Source of the DNA: Pseudomonas paraversuta
Lineage (GTDB): Bacteria > Pseudomonadota > Gammaproteobacteria > Pseudomonadales > Pseudomonadaceae
Direction of reading: 5' to 3'
NCBI RefSeq assembly: GCF_904063065.1
Contig: NZ_CAJFCL010000002.1
Span: 62,001-126,000 of the forward strand
DNA length: 64,000 bases
This document shows positions 26,624 to 34,689 of this stretch, one piece after another; position 1 is the first letter of the stretch; each line of letters opens with the position of its first letter. The notes beneath the pieces were generated by a model that was not told the DNA's origin, searched no databases, and saw nothing but the letters and a program-made list of their open reading frames with translations. The position numbers and the translations under genes were made by a program.

Positions 26624-26962
26624 TCAATCAACCTGAACAATAGACTCGACCACAAAGTATTTAAACCCGGCTTTGGCCAGGGCTTTTTTGGCGGCCTGTT
26701 CCGCATCGAACCGGCTCAGGGTCTTGGCATCATGCACGAACCGGGTTTCTTCTCCGTCGTACTCTTTGCTCACCTGCAGGGTGACGCGCAGCATCGGGCC
26801 GCGGCGCTTGACCGGCTCCTTGGTCGGTGTCTTGGGCGACAGCAGCGCAGGCTTGACCGGGACAGGCTCGGGTTTCACAACGACAGGGGGCGCAACGGGG
26901 GTGGCAGGAGTGTCAAGGCCGAGCGCTCTGCGCATTTCGTCCTCGGTGAATCCGGAGCTCAT
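26624..26962 (-). CDS. Small hypothetical protein with Pro-rich linker, 112 aa
   Basis: The N-terminus (MSSGFTEDEMRRALGLD) forms a short helix and is followed by a Pro/Val/Lys-rich linker (about 19-55). A C-terminal domain (LRVTLQVSKEYDG through AEQAAKKALAKAGFKYFVVESI) looks like a small alpha/beta fold. Not recognised beyond a conserved Pseudomonas hypothetical. It is isolated, with no apparent operon partner. Confidence 0.65.
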   Translation of the reverse strand: MSSGFTEDEMRRALGLDTPATPVAPPVVVKPEPVPVKPALLSPKTPTKEPVKRRGPMLRVTLQVSKEYDGEETRFVHDAKTLSRFDAEQAAKKALAKAGFKYFVVESIVQVD

Positions 26963-27087
26963 GTTAAGACTCTAATTGGTTTGAAAGACGCGCTTATAGG
27001 GTGCTACGCCGATGATGGCAAGCTAATTCAGTGTGCTGTTACCAAATAAGGCCTTTTTGCCATCAAACAGCCCATGGGCGGTGCGAC

Positions 27088-27489
27088 TCAGGTGTCGCGC
27101 AGCAGGTCGTGGCTGTCCAGCAGCTTGTAGGCAATTTCGGGGTGTTTTTGCAGTGCGCGGCGGATGGCTGCAGGGATCTCCTGGCGGGTTTTGCGGCACA
27201 GGCCGGGTTGCTCCAGCACCCGGATGTCGATCCCGCGCATGGTCCGCACCTCATTGAAGCCGGGCTCGATGGCCACCCGGATGCCCAGCTGCTCGTGCAT
27301 CCGGCGCTGCATATGTTCGAGGTCGCTGAGGCTTTGAATGTTCTCCAGTCGTTGCAGCAGGACTTTCTCAGCCTGGCGGGTCAGGCTGAGGATGCGCAGG
27401 TCGGTCTCAGGCGTCGCCAACAGCTGTTCCCGCTCGCAATTGCAGGCGCCGGGAGGGCAGGGAGAGCGCACGGCCGGGGAAGGAGTCAT
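27088..27489 (-). CDS. Hypothetical protein with N-terminal cysteine motif, 133 aa
   Basis: The N-terminus has a C-x4-C-x-C group (CPPGACNC), which could bind metal. It is followed by helical segments (LRILSLTRQAEKVLLQRLENIQ, LEHMQRRMHEQLGI) and a C-terminal ALQKHPEIAYKLLDSHDLLRD. I do not recognise the family. It lies downstream of the dehydratase gene in the same orientation, with a 56-bp gap. Confidence 0.65.
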   Translation of the reverse strand: MTPSPAVRSPCPPGACNCEREQLLATPETDLRILSLTRQAEKVLLQRLENIQSLSDLEHMQRRMHEQLGIRVAIEPGFNEVRTMRGIDIRVLEQPGLCRKTRQEIPAAIRRALQKHPEIAYKLLDSHDLLRDT

Positions 27490-27545
27490 TGGCCCAGCAT
27501 AGTCGCGCTGCGGTTCAGGCGTCCAGACGCAGCGCTATCAGGGGC

Positions 27546-28511
27546 TTATGCGTCAAAACCTTCGTCCAGAATCCCGGCATACAGCTGGCGGTCAATATTG
27601 GCTCCGCTCAGAATCACCGCCACCCGCCGGCCTTGCTGCTGCGCCTGTTCCTGGATCAAGCCGGCCAGCGCGGCGGCACCTGCGCCTTCGGCGGTGTTGT
27701 GGGTGGTTTCATGGCACAGGCGCATGGCGTTGGCTATTTCCCGGTCCGACACCCGAATAACCCGTGCCGCGCCTTTGGCGATGATTGCCAGCGACTCGGG
27801 CAATGGCTGGCGGCAAGCGAGACCATCGGCAAAGGTGTGCGCGGTATCGGTGCAGATGACCCGGCCCTGTTCAAAACTTTGCGCAAAGGCATCGGCATGG
27901 CTCGACACCACGCCGACGATCCTGGTCTTGAGCCCCAGCAGATCACGGGTGCGGATCAGCCCGCAAATTCCCGAGCCCATGCCGATGGGTACATACACCG
28001 TATCCAGTTCACTTACGGCTTCGAATAATTCCAGAGCGTAGGTCGCCACTCCTCGAATCAGGTCGGGATGGAAGGCCGGGACCAGATGCAAATCATGGTT
28101 TTGGGCCAGGGCGGCGGCTTTGCTGCGGGCTTCATCGAAGTCCTTGCCGCACTCGATCACGGTGGCGCCCATGGCGCGCATGGCGGCGTTTTTTTCCAGG
28201 GAATTGCCCTCGGGCACCACGATGCTGATTGTCAGCCCCATGCGGCTGGCGGCCAGCGCCAGGCTTTGCCCGTGATTGCCACGGGTTGCGGTAACCAGCC
28301 CCTTGATAGCGGGCTCGCGCGCAAGCAGGCCCTGCACATACAACAGGCCGCCGCGCACTTTGAAGGCGCCGGTGGGGGTGTGGTTTTCGTGCTTGACCCA
28401 CACCGTGCAACCCAGGCGATCGGCCAGCAGCGGCCAGGCCAGTTGCGGGGTAGGCGCCATGCTGCGGTACACATCAGTAGCGGCGAGGCGAAGGGAGTTC
28501 AAATCAAACAT
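27546..28511 (-). CDS. Threonine dehydratase-like PLP enzyme
   Basis: A 321-residue fold-type II PLP enzyme, the length of catabolic serine/threonine dehydratases without a regulatory ACT domain. The PLP lysine is K51 in TGAFKVRGG, the substrate loop is ATRGNHGQS, and the glycine-rich phosphate site is VPIGMGSGICG. It probably deaminates L-threonine, L-serine or a relative to a 2-oxo acid and ammonia. It is divergent from a MocR regulator 85 bp away, which is the likely controller. Confidence 0.88.
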   Translation of the reverse strand: MFDLNSLRLAATDVYRSMAPTPQLAWPLLADRLGCTVWVKHENHTPTGAFKVRGGLLYVQGLLAREPAIKGLVTATRGNHGQSLALAASRMGLTISIVVPEGNSLEKNAAMRAMGATVIECGKDFDEARSKAAALAQNHDLHLVPAFHPDLIRGVATYALELFEAVSELDTVYVPIGMGSGICGLIRTRDLLGLKTRIVGVVSSHADAFAQSFEQGRVICTDTAHTFADGLACRQPLPESLAIIAKGAARVIRVSDREIANAMRLCHETTHNTAEGAGAAALAGLIQEQAQQQGRRVAVILSGANIDRQLYAGILDEGFDA

Positions 28512-28556
28512 GGCGCACCGTCATCCAGGGGTTTGACTCGATTCTAGGCGCGCGGC

Positions 28557-28588
28557 ATTGTATGGGCCGACCCTTATATTGCATGGCC
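28557..28588. promoter_or_regulatory. Direct repeat, candidate MocR operator
   Basis: ATTGTATGGGCC (28557) and ATTGCATGGCC (28578) are spaced 21 bp, two helical turns, in the divergent gap just before the MocR start codon. MocR-family proteins often bind direct repeats of this spacing. Confidence 0.4.
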
Positions 28589-28596
28589 AACAATAA

Positions 28597-29973
28597 ATGT
28601 GGATACCTGACCTCGGCGAATCCCCGCAACCGCGCTATCTGGCGCTGGTGGAGGCCATTGCCCGGGCCATTGCCTGTGGCGATCTCAAGCCGGGGGCGCG
28701 CCTGCCACCGCAACGGCGGCTGGCCTGGGCCCTGGGCTGGAACCCCAGCACCACCATGCAGGCTTACCGCGAGGCTGCGCGCCGGCATCTGGTATCGGGT
28801 GAAGTCGGGCGCGGGACCTATGTGCTGGCGGGCAGTCAGGAGGCGACCCTGTTTCGTTTGCAGCAGGTCGACGAGCAGGCTGCCCGGATCGATCTGCGAA
28901 CCAATGTCCCGGCCATTGATCACATCGGCCAAAGCGATGCGCAGGCATTGTCGGGCTTGCTGGCTAGCGGCCAGGCAATCCGCTTGCAAGGTTATCTGAG
29001 TGCCGCGGACCTGCTGCGGGCGCGGGTGCAGGGAGCGCTATGGTTCAAGGGCCGGGGCCTGGAACTGGCAGTAGATAACATCATGCTCTGCACCGGTGCC
29101 CAGCAAGGCCTGTTCACGGTGTTGCTGTCGTTATGCCAGGCCGGTGAACCGGTCCTGGTCGAAGCCTTTACCGCACCGGGAATCAAGGCCGCCTGCGCGC
29201 AGTTACGCCTGCCGATGCATGGCGTGGTGATGGATTGCCAAGGTATCGTGCCGGAGGATTTTGACCGCATGATCCGCGCCACGGGCGCCAGGATTGCAGT
29301 GCTCACGCCAACCCTGCAAAACCCGACTTCAGCGCTGATGAGTGTCGAGCGCAAACAGGAGATTGCCCGGATCGCCCGGCGCCACGGGGTCTGGGTGGTC
29401 GAAGACGATGTCTACGGGGCGCTGACCGACAGTCCGCCGCTGTACCGCTATTTACCGGATTTCGGGGTGCTGGTGAGCAGCTTGTCCAAGACTGTCGCCG
29501 CGGGGGTACGCATGGGCTGGATCGTGGCGAGTGCGCCATTGCTGGAGCGCATTGACCCCCATGCCCAGTCCGCTCACTGGGGGGTTGCGCCGCTGTGCGT
29601 GGCCATTGCCTGCCAGTGGATAAACGATGGAACGGCCCATGAGCGCGCGCAGTGGCAAACCCTTGAAGTGACCCGGCGCTGGCGTCTGGCGAAAAAACTG
29701 CTGGGGGCGGCCATGTACCAGTCCGACACTCCGTCGCCGCATATCTGGCTCAGCGTTGCCCAGGGCGATGTGTCGCTCGCCGAGGCCTGTCGCGGCGCCG
29801 GTGTGGATGTAGTGCCCGGGGACGTGTTTGCGGTGAAATCCACCACCATCAATGGCGTGCGCATCAGCCTGACGGCTGCCGAAAGTGCCCTGACCCTGAA
29901 AGTGGCACTGGAGCGCATCGCCGGTATCATCGGCCTGGATAAAAACCTCCAGGAGCGGGCGTGCTCGCGATAG
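28597..29973 (+). CDS. MocR-family regulator (GntR HTH fused to aminotransferase-like domain)
   Basis: A 458-residue fusion. An N-terminal GntR-type winged helix (about 10-75; GDLKPGARLPPQRRLAWALG) is joined to a fold-type I aminotransferase-like domain with the PLP lysine K298 in SSLSKTVAAGVRMGW. Such proteins sense PLP or an amino acid rather than acting as enzymes. It is divergent from the threonine dehydratase-like gene and probably regulates it. There is no ribosome site at the ATG. The last residues (NLQERACSR) are encoded by a REP half-site, so the C-terminus has been altered by repeat DNA. Confidence 0.9.
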   Translation: MWIPDLGESPQPRYLALVEAIARAIACGDLKPGARLPPQRRLAWALGWNPSTTMQAYREAARRHLVSGEVGRGTYVLAGSQEATLFRLQQVDEQAARIDLRTNVPAIDHIGQSDAQALSGLLASGQAIRLQGYLSAADLLRARVQGALWFKGRGLELAVDNIMLCTGAQQGLFTVLLSLCQAGEPVLVEAFTAPGIKAACAQLRLPMHGVVMDCQGIVPEDFDRMIRATGARIAVLTPTLQNPTSALMSVERKQEIARIARRHGVWVVEDDVYGALTDSPPLYRYLPDFGVLVSSLSKTVAAGVRMGWIVASAPLLERIDPHAQSAHWGVAPLCVAIACQWINDGTAHERAQWQTLEVTRRWRLAKKLLGAAMYQSDTPSPHIWLSVAQGDVSLAEACRGAGVDVVPGDVFAVKSTTINGVRISLTAAESALTLKVALERIAGIIGLDKNLQERACSR

Positions 29974-29978
29974 CATCG
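29949..29978. repeat. Single REP arm overlapping the end of the MocR gene
   Basis: CAGGAGCGGGCGTGCTCGCG is a degenerate REP half-site. It spans the last codons and the stop of the regulator gene. Confidence 0.6.
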
Positions 29979-30013
29979 CCGCGATCAGCCGCAAACACCG
30001 ACCAGGGACACCC

Positions 30014-30238
30014 ATGCGCAGAGAAATAGGCTACTGGCACCGCGAAGGCCGCGAGTTGTTTTACTACCTGGAATTCAGGCCCGAAACGGCCGAGTTCTAC
30101 CTGACCTGCGAACACACCCCTGGCGAAGGCGAAGGCAGTGTGCGTTCAGTATTGCTCAGCGAGGCCCGGGGCGAGCGTTACTACGAAGACGCGTTGCTGA
30201 TTATCAAGGAGGAGCTGTTCAAGCAATACACTGTGTGA
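30014..30238 (+). CDS. Small conserved-looking protein, 74 aa
   Basis: A soluble acidic protein (MRREIGYWHREGRELFYYL at the start, DALLIIKEELFKQYTV at the end) that looks like one small alpha/beta domain. Codon use fits the genome. It lies 40 bp after the MocR gene and its stop overlaps a possible GTG start of the next frame. Function unknown. Confidence 0.6.
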   Translation: MRREIGYWHREGRELFYYLEFRPETAEFYLTCEHTPGEGEGSVRSVLLSEARGERYYEDALLIIKEELFKQYTV

Positions 30239-30646
30239 AGGATTCACTTCCGGATATCGGTGACGGCAATGGCATTGCTGTCCACCGCCTGCTCCATGTC
30301 TGCAGTGCTCGCCTGGTGTCTTTCAGCGTTGCCATCGAGCAAGAAAATCAGGCATTGAATGTCGTATACAACGCCAGTGATATCCAAGGGGATTGATTAC
30401 CAGCAAAATCAGTATTCTGGTATTAGAGGTACCGTTTACGCCGTTTTTAAACCTTTCGGGTTTGGCAACAGTGCAACATAAAGTGAGTATTCAATTTTAT
30501 AGCCTGCCCGCAAAATACCGGGTCAGGTCTTTCAATAATATGCTGTTATTGATCTCGAACTATGCAGGTTGTTTTTCGGATGTATCCTACGGTCTGAATG
30601 AGTTGCGTGTCATAGAATGCTCCGCTGATTAAAAGACGTGGTGCAT
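30239..30646. other. Unassigned stretch with weak overlapping frames
   Basis: On the plus strand two short frames are chained by start/stop overlaps (GTG at 30235 to stop 30396; TTG at 30393 to stop 30632), but neither has a ribosome site or recognisable sequence. On the minus strand 30244-30396 is open for 50 codons and reads as a plausible C-terminal protein fragment ending VTDIRK, without a good start. GC drops sharply after about 30390. Either a decayed gene or noise. Confidence 0.35.
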
Positions 30647-30802
30647 ATGGATAATGACTGTTACATGACGATCGACGGTAAAGGTCACGCACTCTTGGCT
30701 AATGACGTCAATCTGCAGGAATACTTTGCTGTTCGATACCATAAGGTTGTCAGGCAGGGAGCGCCGGGTACCGTTGTTGGGAGTGAAAGATGGGTCAACT
30801 AA
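30647..30802 (+). CDS. Unrecognised small ORF, 51 aa
   Basis: It encodes MDNDCYMTIDGKGHALLAND followed by NLQEYFAVRYHKVVRQG and a polar end, with no hydrophobic stretch. The stop overlaps the next ORF by 13 bases, suggesting an operon. No clear ribosome site is present. Lower GC than the surroundings. Not recognised. Confidence 0.35.
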   Translation: MDNDCYMTIDGKGHALLANDVNLQEYFAVRYHKVVRQGAPGTVVGSERWVN

Positions 30803-30954
30803 AGGATACCTCTAAATCCAGTCGCTGCGATTATTCGGCCGTCTGTAAGCATGGCGCTTGTTTAGGTATGTACGCGCCGATTTTGTGCGTGGATATGAAC
30901 ACTCAAGTAAGGCGGCACTCACATTTGAAGTTATTTCCAACACCACAACAATAA
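30790..30954 (+). CDS. Unrecognised small cysteine-containing ORF, 54 aa
   Basis: The ATG follows GGAGTG by 5 bases, a good ribosome site. The product has four cysteines in a compact stretch (RCDYSAVCKHGACLGMYAPI then LC) and a basic C-terminus. It overlaps the preceding ORF by 13 bases and lies 27 bp before the membrane protein gene at 30982, so the three may be one transcript. Not recognised. Confidence 0.4.
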   Translation: MGQLKDTSKSSRCDYSAVCKHGACLGMYAPILCVDMNTQVRRHSHLKLFPTPQQ

Positions 30955-30981
30955 ACACCCTGTCTGTGGAGGCCAGCAGTC

Positions 30982-31305
30982 GTGACCAGTAATCAATTCT
31001 TTGCAGTGGTCGTGTATTTTCTTTTATCCCTGGGCGTCTTTCTGATCTTTTACTCAATCTCACGAAGCCTCTCGGGTGCTAATCTTACACCTCGAAGGTT
31101 TTGGTTTTTCTTTATATTTCTCGTACTTTGGGGAGGCATCCAGCTTGGTGTGGCACGCGATGGCTATATTTTATTGTATTTGCCTTTCAAGGGTTGCTTT
31201 GAGGGTGACTCTATAGTCAGGTGGATTGCGTTTGTTGGCGCTGTTCTGCAAGTCGCGTGTGTTCCCGGAAAGACACCGTCGAAGCGTTGGTTTGCACGCA
31301 GGTAA
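30982..31305 (+). CDS. Small integral membrane protein, 107 aa, unknown
   Basis: A GTG start follows GGAGG by about 9 bases. Two or three hydrophobic helices are visible (FFAVVVYFLLSLGVFLIFYS, FWFFFIFLVLWGGIQLGVA and a weaker IAFVGAVLQVACV), with a basic C-terminus (KTPSKRWFARR). GC is clearly lower than the flanking genome, which suggests acquisition. It has the general look of small inner-membrane immunity or accessory proteins, but no toxin partner was identified. Confidence 0.5.
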   Translation: MTSNQFFAVVVYFLLSLGVFLIFYSISRSLSGANLTPRRFWFFFIFLVLWGGIQLGVARDGYILLYLPFKGCFEGDSIVRWIAFVGAVLQVACVPGKTPSKRWFARR

Positions 31306-31703
31306 GTTTAAGATGGCAGGGGTCGATGTTTTGTGAGCGCGAGTGATAAGCGCTTTCTATTCAACGGCTCCTCGACCTGCTTTTTGCTGTATCCACCCCC
31401 TCGTCCCAGACGCGGAAGTCTTTTGAATAGCTATGTTCACAATTAACTACGGTTCCTATAGACGTAGTAGGCGGCTGCTCAGTTATTCGGACGTTTCGGA
31501 TGAAAAAGCAAATCCGACCGTGGGTGCAGGCTTCAGTGGCATACGGGGCAGTATTTGAATGCGATCACCTAAACCCTGGCTCCGTTGATCCGGGTTGCGA
31601 CGGCCTGAAGAGTTCACAGGTTCCCTTCAAGGCAACGAGTACCGATAATGCCGCCGGCCTGGCAGACGCCGGGTAAGGAAATAGCGACTCAAAGGAGCTG
31701 TAG
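31306..31703. other. Intergenic region without recognisable gene
   Basis: About 400 bp with no convincing frame. It contains small hairpins, such as TCGGATGAAAAAGCAAATCCGA-like arms near 31497 and CTACG...CGTAG around 31448-31470. The lipoprotein gene's ribosome site (AAGGAG, 31693-31698) closes it. Confidence 0.5.
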
Positions 31704-32306
31704 ATGCGCGCGTTATATGTATTTGCCTTGTTGGGCACCCTGTTGTTGACCGGCTGCGCCGGCAACCCGATGACCCCGGTGGCCGACCAGACGCTGCCAG
31801 CCGCTGCCCCGGACATGGCACAAGTGGTCTTTATGCGCGACGCCTTTACCGGTAAGGCGATTACCTCGTCGCTGTATGAAGTGACGGATGGCAAGACCCG
31901 ATTTATTGGGGTGATGGCCAACGGTACGAAAATCGCGCACCCGGTCACAGCGGGCAAGCACACCTTTATGGTGGTGTCCGAGGCGGCTGACTTTATGGAA
32001 GCTGACCTGGTGGCCGGCAAAACCTACTACGCCCTGGTAACACCGCGTATGGGGTTGTGGAAAGCCCGTTTCTCTCTGTGGCCGGTCAGCAACGACCCGG
32101 ATGCGTCCCACAGTCTGAAGTCGAAAAACTTCAAGGACTGGGTTGAAGACACTGACCTGGTGACCAACTCGCCCAAGTCCCTGGCCTGGTACGAGCGGGT
32201 CAAGGCCAGCGTTGAGAAAAAACGTGCCGAGTACTGGCCGGTATGGCAGGAAAAGAGCGCCGAAGCTGTTGCCGAGCGCACCCTCAAGCCTGGCGATGGC
32301 TTGTAA
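31704..32306 (+). CDS. Lipoprotein of unknown function, 200 aa
   Basis: A lipobox LLTGC places the acylated cysteine at residue 18 (MRALYVFALLGTLLLTGCAG). The mature part begins with a beta-rich domain (AQVVFMRDAFTGKAITSSLYE, GKHTFMVVSEAADFMEADLVAGKTYYALV), resembling DUF2846-type lipoproteins, and ends in a charged helix (YERVKASVEKKRAEYWPVWQEK). AAGGAG precedes the start. A strong terminator follows. Confidence 0.8.
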   Translation: MRALYVFALLGTLLLTGCAGNPMTPVADQTLPAAAPDMAQVVFMRDAFTGKAITSSLYEVTDGKTRFIGVMANGTKIAHPVTAGKHTFMVVSEAADFMEADLVAGKTYYALVTPRMGLWKARFSLWPVSNDPDASHSLKSKNFKDWVEDTDLVTNSPKSLAWYERVKASVEKKRAEYWPVWQEKSAEAVAERTLKPGDGL

Positions 32307-32313
32307 GTGAATA

Positions 32314-32345
32314 CGCCGGGGGGATGTCACCCCCGGCGGTTTAAA
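32314..32345. terminator. Bidirectional terminator hairpin
   Basis: A perfect 9-bp GC stem (CGCCGGGGG / CCCCCGGCG) with a 7-base loop lies between the convergent lipoprotein and RES toxin genes and is followed by GTTTAAAA. Confidence 0.75.
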
Positions 32346-33015
32346 ACACCACCTCGCTGACCTGCAATACCCAGGCGATTGCCTGCTTCTTGTCATCCCA
32401 CACATAACGAAAATGCGGCCCCTGCACCGGCAACGTCAGTGCCGGCGGGCGAAACGCGGCCACGCATTCGTGGCCTTCGAGGCGCACGCTGTTGTACAGC
32501 AAGCCCCATGCCCCTTCTTCCCGTAGTGGCCGGGCAAAGGCCTGGGGGATGCCGTAAGTGGCGGGAGAGGGCTGATGCAGGGAGGGTTCTGCGCGTACGT
32601 CGAGCATTGGCCGGCACACCTTGTTGATATAGGTGCGCAGGGTGATTTCAATACTGGCTTCCCGGGTGGCTCGCCAGAATTGCTCCTGATGAAAGCAGGT
32701 CTCGGCGATCGCCGCTTCAAGGCTGCTGGCGCAGTAATACACCCCGTAGCTGCCATCGGTAAAACGGCTGGCCCGGCCGATATGGGTAAAGGCCGCCATC
32801 ACCGGGGTTGAGCCCTGGCCAGACAGCCGGTCTTCAGGCCTGACCCGGGCGAGCAGGCCGGCTTCATCGCGCAGGCGGTCATTGGTCAGCCCTTCCAGGG
32901 CATAGGCGAGTTCGAGGTCTGCCGGGTCGAGGGTGTCTTCAAACACCGAGATCGGCGGGAACGCACTGTTGATCAGGCGCCAGGCTTTGTCCCAGTCGGG
33001 CAAAACCCCGGGCAT
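32341..33015 (-). CDS. RES-domain toxin (NAD+ phosphorylase/glycohydrolase family)
   Basis: A 224-residue RES-domain protein. The motif RFTDGSYGVYYCASSLEAAIAETCFHQEQF carries the Arg/Tyr/Glu residues of the family, and a later YNSVRLEGHECVAAFRP includes the conserved serine. Characterised members (MbcT, Res) deplete NAD+ in the cell. It follows the antitoxin gene with a one-base overlap (TGATG), the standard order for these pairs. No damage is visible, so it should be active unless held by the antitoxin. Confidence 0.93.
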   Translation of the reverse strand: MPGVLPDWDKAWRLINSAFPPISVFEDTLDPADLELAYALEGLTNDRLRDEAGLLARVRPEDRLSGQGSTPVMAAFTHIGRASRFTDGSYGVYYCASSLEAAIAETCFHQEQFWRATREASIEITLRTYINKVCRPMLDVRAEPSLHQPSPATYGIPQAFARPLREEGAWGLLYNSVRLEGHECVAAFRPPALTLPVQGPHFRYVWDDKKQAIAWVLQVSEVVF

Positions 33016-33416
33016 CAGCCGCGCACCCCGTCGAGGTAGCGGCGTACGTCAGCCAGGTCGACAACCTGACCGCCGAGCATGTAGCTCAGGGCCGTGAGGC
33101 CATTGAACGGCGCCGCGGCATTGGGTTTGTGCACCCATTCGTAGGCGCGCTCAGGCTGGTTGCTGAACAGGATGCGCAACGCTTTGTGCACCCCCATGAG
33201 ATACGAAATACGCTCCAGGGTGTCGTGGGGCAAGCGCACGTTGGGCAGCTTTTTGTATTTGAAATAGGTGGTGTTGCCAATCGCCCCCAGCAACGTGCAT
33301 TGCTGCTCTTTGCTGCAACCCCAATGCTCCATGAGATTGAAGAAAAAGGTCAGGGCGACGCGGCCGGCATCACCGGTGGTGATGTCGGGTTCGGTGTTTC
33401 TGGCGGCGAGACCCAT
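33015..33416 (-). CDS. Xre/MbcA/ParS-family antitoxin
   Basis: A 133-residue antitoxin. An N-terminal Xre-like helical part (ALTFFFNLMEHWGCSKEQQCTLLGAIGNTTYFKYKK) precedes the MbcA/ParS toxin-binding domain (LMGVHKALRILFSNQPERAYEWVHKPNAAAPFNGLTALSYMLGG). It neutralises the RES protein by binding its active site, as known for the family. AGGAG precedes the start. A palindrome just upstream suggests autoregulation. Confidence 0.93.
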   Translation of the reverse strand: MGLAARNTEPDITTGDAGRVALTFFFNLMEHWGCSKEQQCTLLGAIGNTTYFKYKKLPNVRLPHDTLERISYLMGVHKALRILFSNQPERAYEWVHKPNAAAPFNGLTALSYMLGGQVVDLADVRRYLDGVRG

Positions 33417-33431
33417 GGCGCTCTCCTAGGA

Positions 33432-33450
33432 TAAGGTCATACTTACCTTA
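33432..33450. promoter_or_regulatory. Inverted repeat upstream of the toxin-antitoxin operon
   Basis: TAAGGT and ACCTTA arms with a 7-base spacer lie 16 bp upstream of the antitoxin start, a likely operator for the Xre-type antitoxin. Confidence 0.55.
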
Positions 33451-33542
33451 CTCCGCATATGAACTTTTTCAATCATTATGTTCGCAAGCGAATAAGTCTG
33501 GGGGCTTGCTGCTGCAGGCTGCGACAAGGCTCCCGTGGCCCT

Positions 33543-34649
33543 TCAGGATTTCAAGGCGCTTGCCCGGTTCATGCAGCGCTGGCGCCGCTCGTCCACCCGT
33601 TTGGCAAACCAGGCAGTCGTCAGGGTGCGGGTAATTTTCGGACTTTGCAGGGTAATGCCCGGCAGTACGGCGCGGGGCAGGGGTTTGCCCTGTTGGCGGT
33701 CGGCCATGGCGAACACCTTGCGGTACAGATCGGTCTGGTCAAATTCAAGGCGGTCGCCTTTTAACAGCTGGTTTCTGATGGCGTTGTCACTGAGGTCGAG
33801 CTGCTTGCCCAGTGCGCGCGCCGCCCGCTCGGTAGAACCCAGGGCATAGGACCCGGGAACGGTCAGGTCACCGTCCAGGGCCAGAGGTATGCCGGAGAGC
33901 TGGCTCACGGCGTTTTGAAAGGCTGCATTGCGGCTGGCGTACCAGCCGGCATTAAAGTCGGCAAAGCGGTACAGCGATTGCGTGTAGTCCACCGGATAGC
34001 CCAGCAAGTGGGCAATACCGAAATACATACCGCCGCGGCGGGTGAAGACTTCCTGGCGGATTGAGCCTGCAACCGGGTACGGATAATCCCGCGCCTGTTT
34101 TTGTGCGAAGGCGATACTGACCTGCATCGGGCCGCCGGTATGCACCGGGTTCAGATTGCCGAACAGGCTTTTACCCAGCGGCACCATGCCGATGAAGTCG
34201 TCAAAAATGGCGCTCAGTTGACCCTCGGTCCGGGCTGCGTCGAGGCGCTGGTTGTAGGTTTTGCCATTTGCCGAGCTGATGTTCAGCGCGCTGCGCACCA
34301 CAAATTCGGGGATATGCAATTTGCTGGCGCGGCGATTGATTTCAGTGCGGGCGATTTTCGCCAGCCCCGGCACCGGCGGGTCGGCCTGGAAGTTGGATTC
34401 CTGCTCGGCCACGGCCAGTACCGAACACAGGTTTTCATCACTGGGGGCCAGGCCCTGCGCAGCAAAGGCGGCCTGGATATCAGTGGCCCAGCCCTGGCGA
34501 TCAGCAATGCTGGCCGGCAGCAACTGCACGACCCTGGCCCGCACCTGCTCCGGGGACCGGTCGGGTAATGATTGAGTGCCCTGGCTGCTGCAACCGGCAA
34601 GCACGGCTAATGGAGCAAGCAGCAAATACTGCAGGAAGACTCGGTTCAA
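33543..34649 (-). CDS. DUF1615-family lipoprotein
   Basis: A large lipoprotein with lipobox VLAGC; the acylated cysteine is at about residue 19 when the TTG at 34649 is used. That TTG has GAGGAG 10 bases upstream and gives a normal-length signal peptide; a TTG at 34667 is also in frame. The body matches DUF1615 (ENLCSVLAVAEQESNFQADPPVPGL, FTRRGGMYFGIAHLLGYP, FADFNAGWYASRNAAFQNAV). The EQES-type glutamate and fold hint at a lysozyme-like murein enzyme, which is inference. It may share a transcript with the FKBP gene upstream (40-bp gap). Confidence 0.85.
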   Translation of the reverse strand: MNRVFLQYLLLAPLAVLAGCSSQGTQSLPDRSPEQVRARVVQLLPASIADRQGWATDIQAAFAAQGLAPSDENLCSVLAVAEQESNFQADPPVPGLAKIARTEINRRASKLHIPEFVVRSALNISSANGKTYNQRLDAARTEGQLSAIFDDFIGMVPLGKSLFGNLNPVHTGGPMQVSIAFAQKQARDYPYPVAGSIRQEVFTRRGGMYFGIAHLLGYPVDYTQSLYRFADFNAGWYASRNAAFQNAVSQLSGIPLALDGDLTVPGSYALGSTERAARALGKQLDLSDNAIRNQLLKGDRLEFDQTDLYRKVFAMADRQQGKPLPRAVLPGITLQSPKITRTLTTAWFAKRVDERRQRCMNRASALKS

Positions 34650-34689
34650 CAGGGTTTGACTCCTCAAAAAATGGCCCGGCGCAAGGTAC

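Noticed and set aside
30812..31063. 83-codon minus-strand frame in the low-GC island
   Set aside because: No ribosome site and opposite to better-supported small ORFs with good sites.
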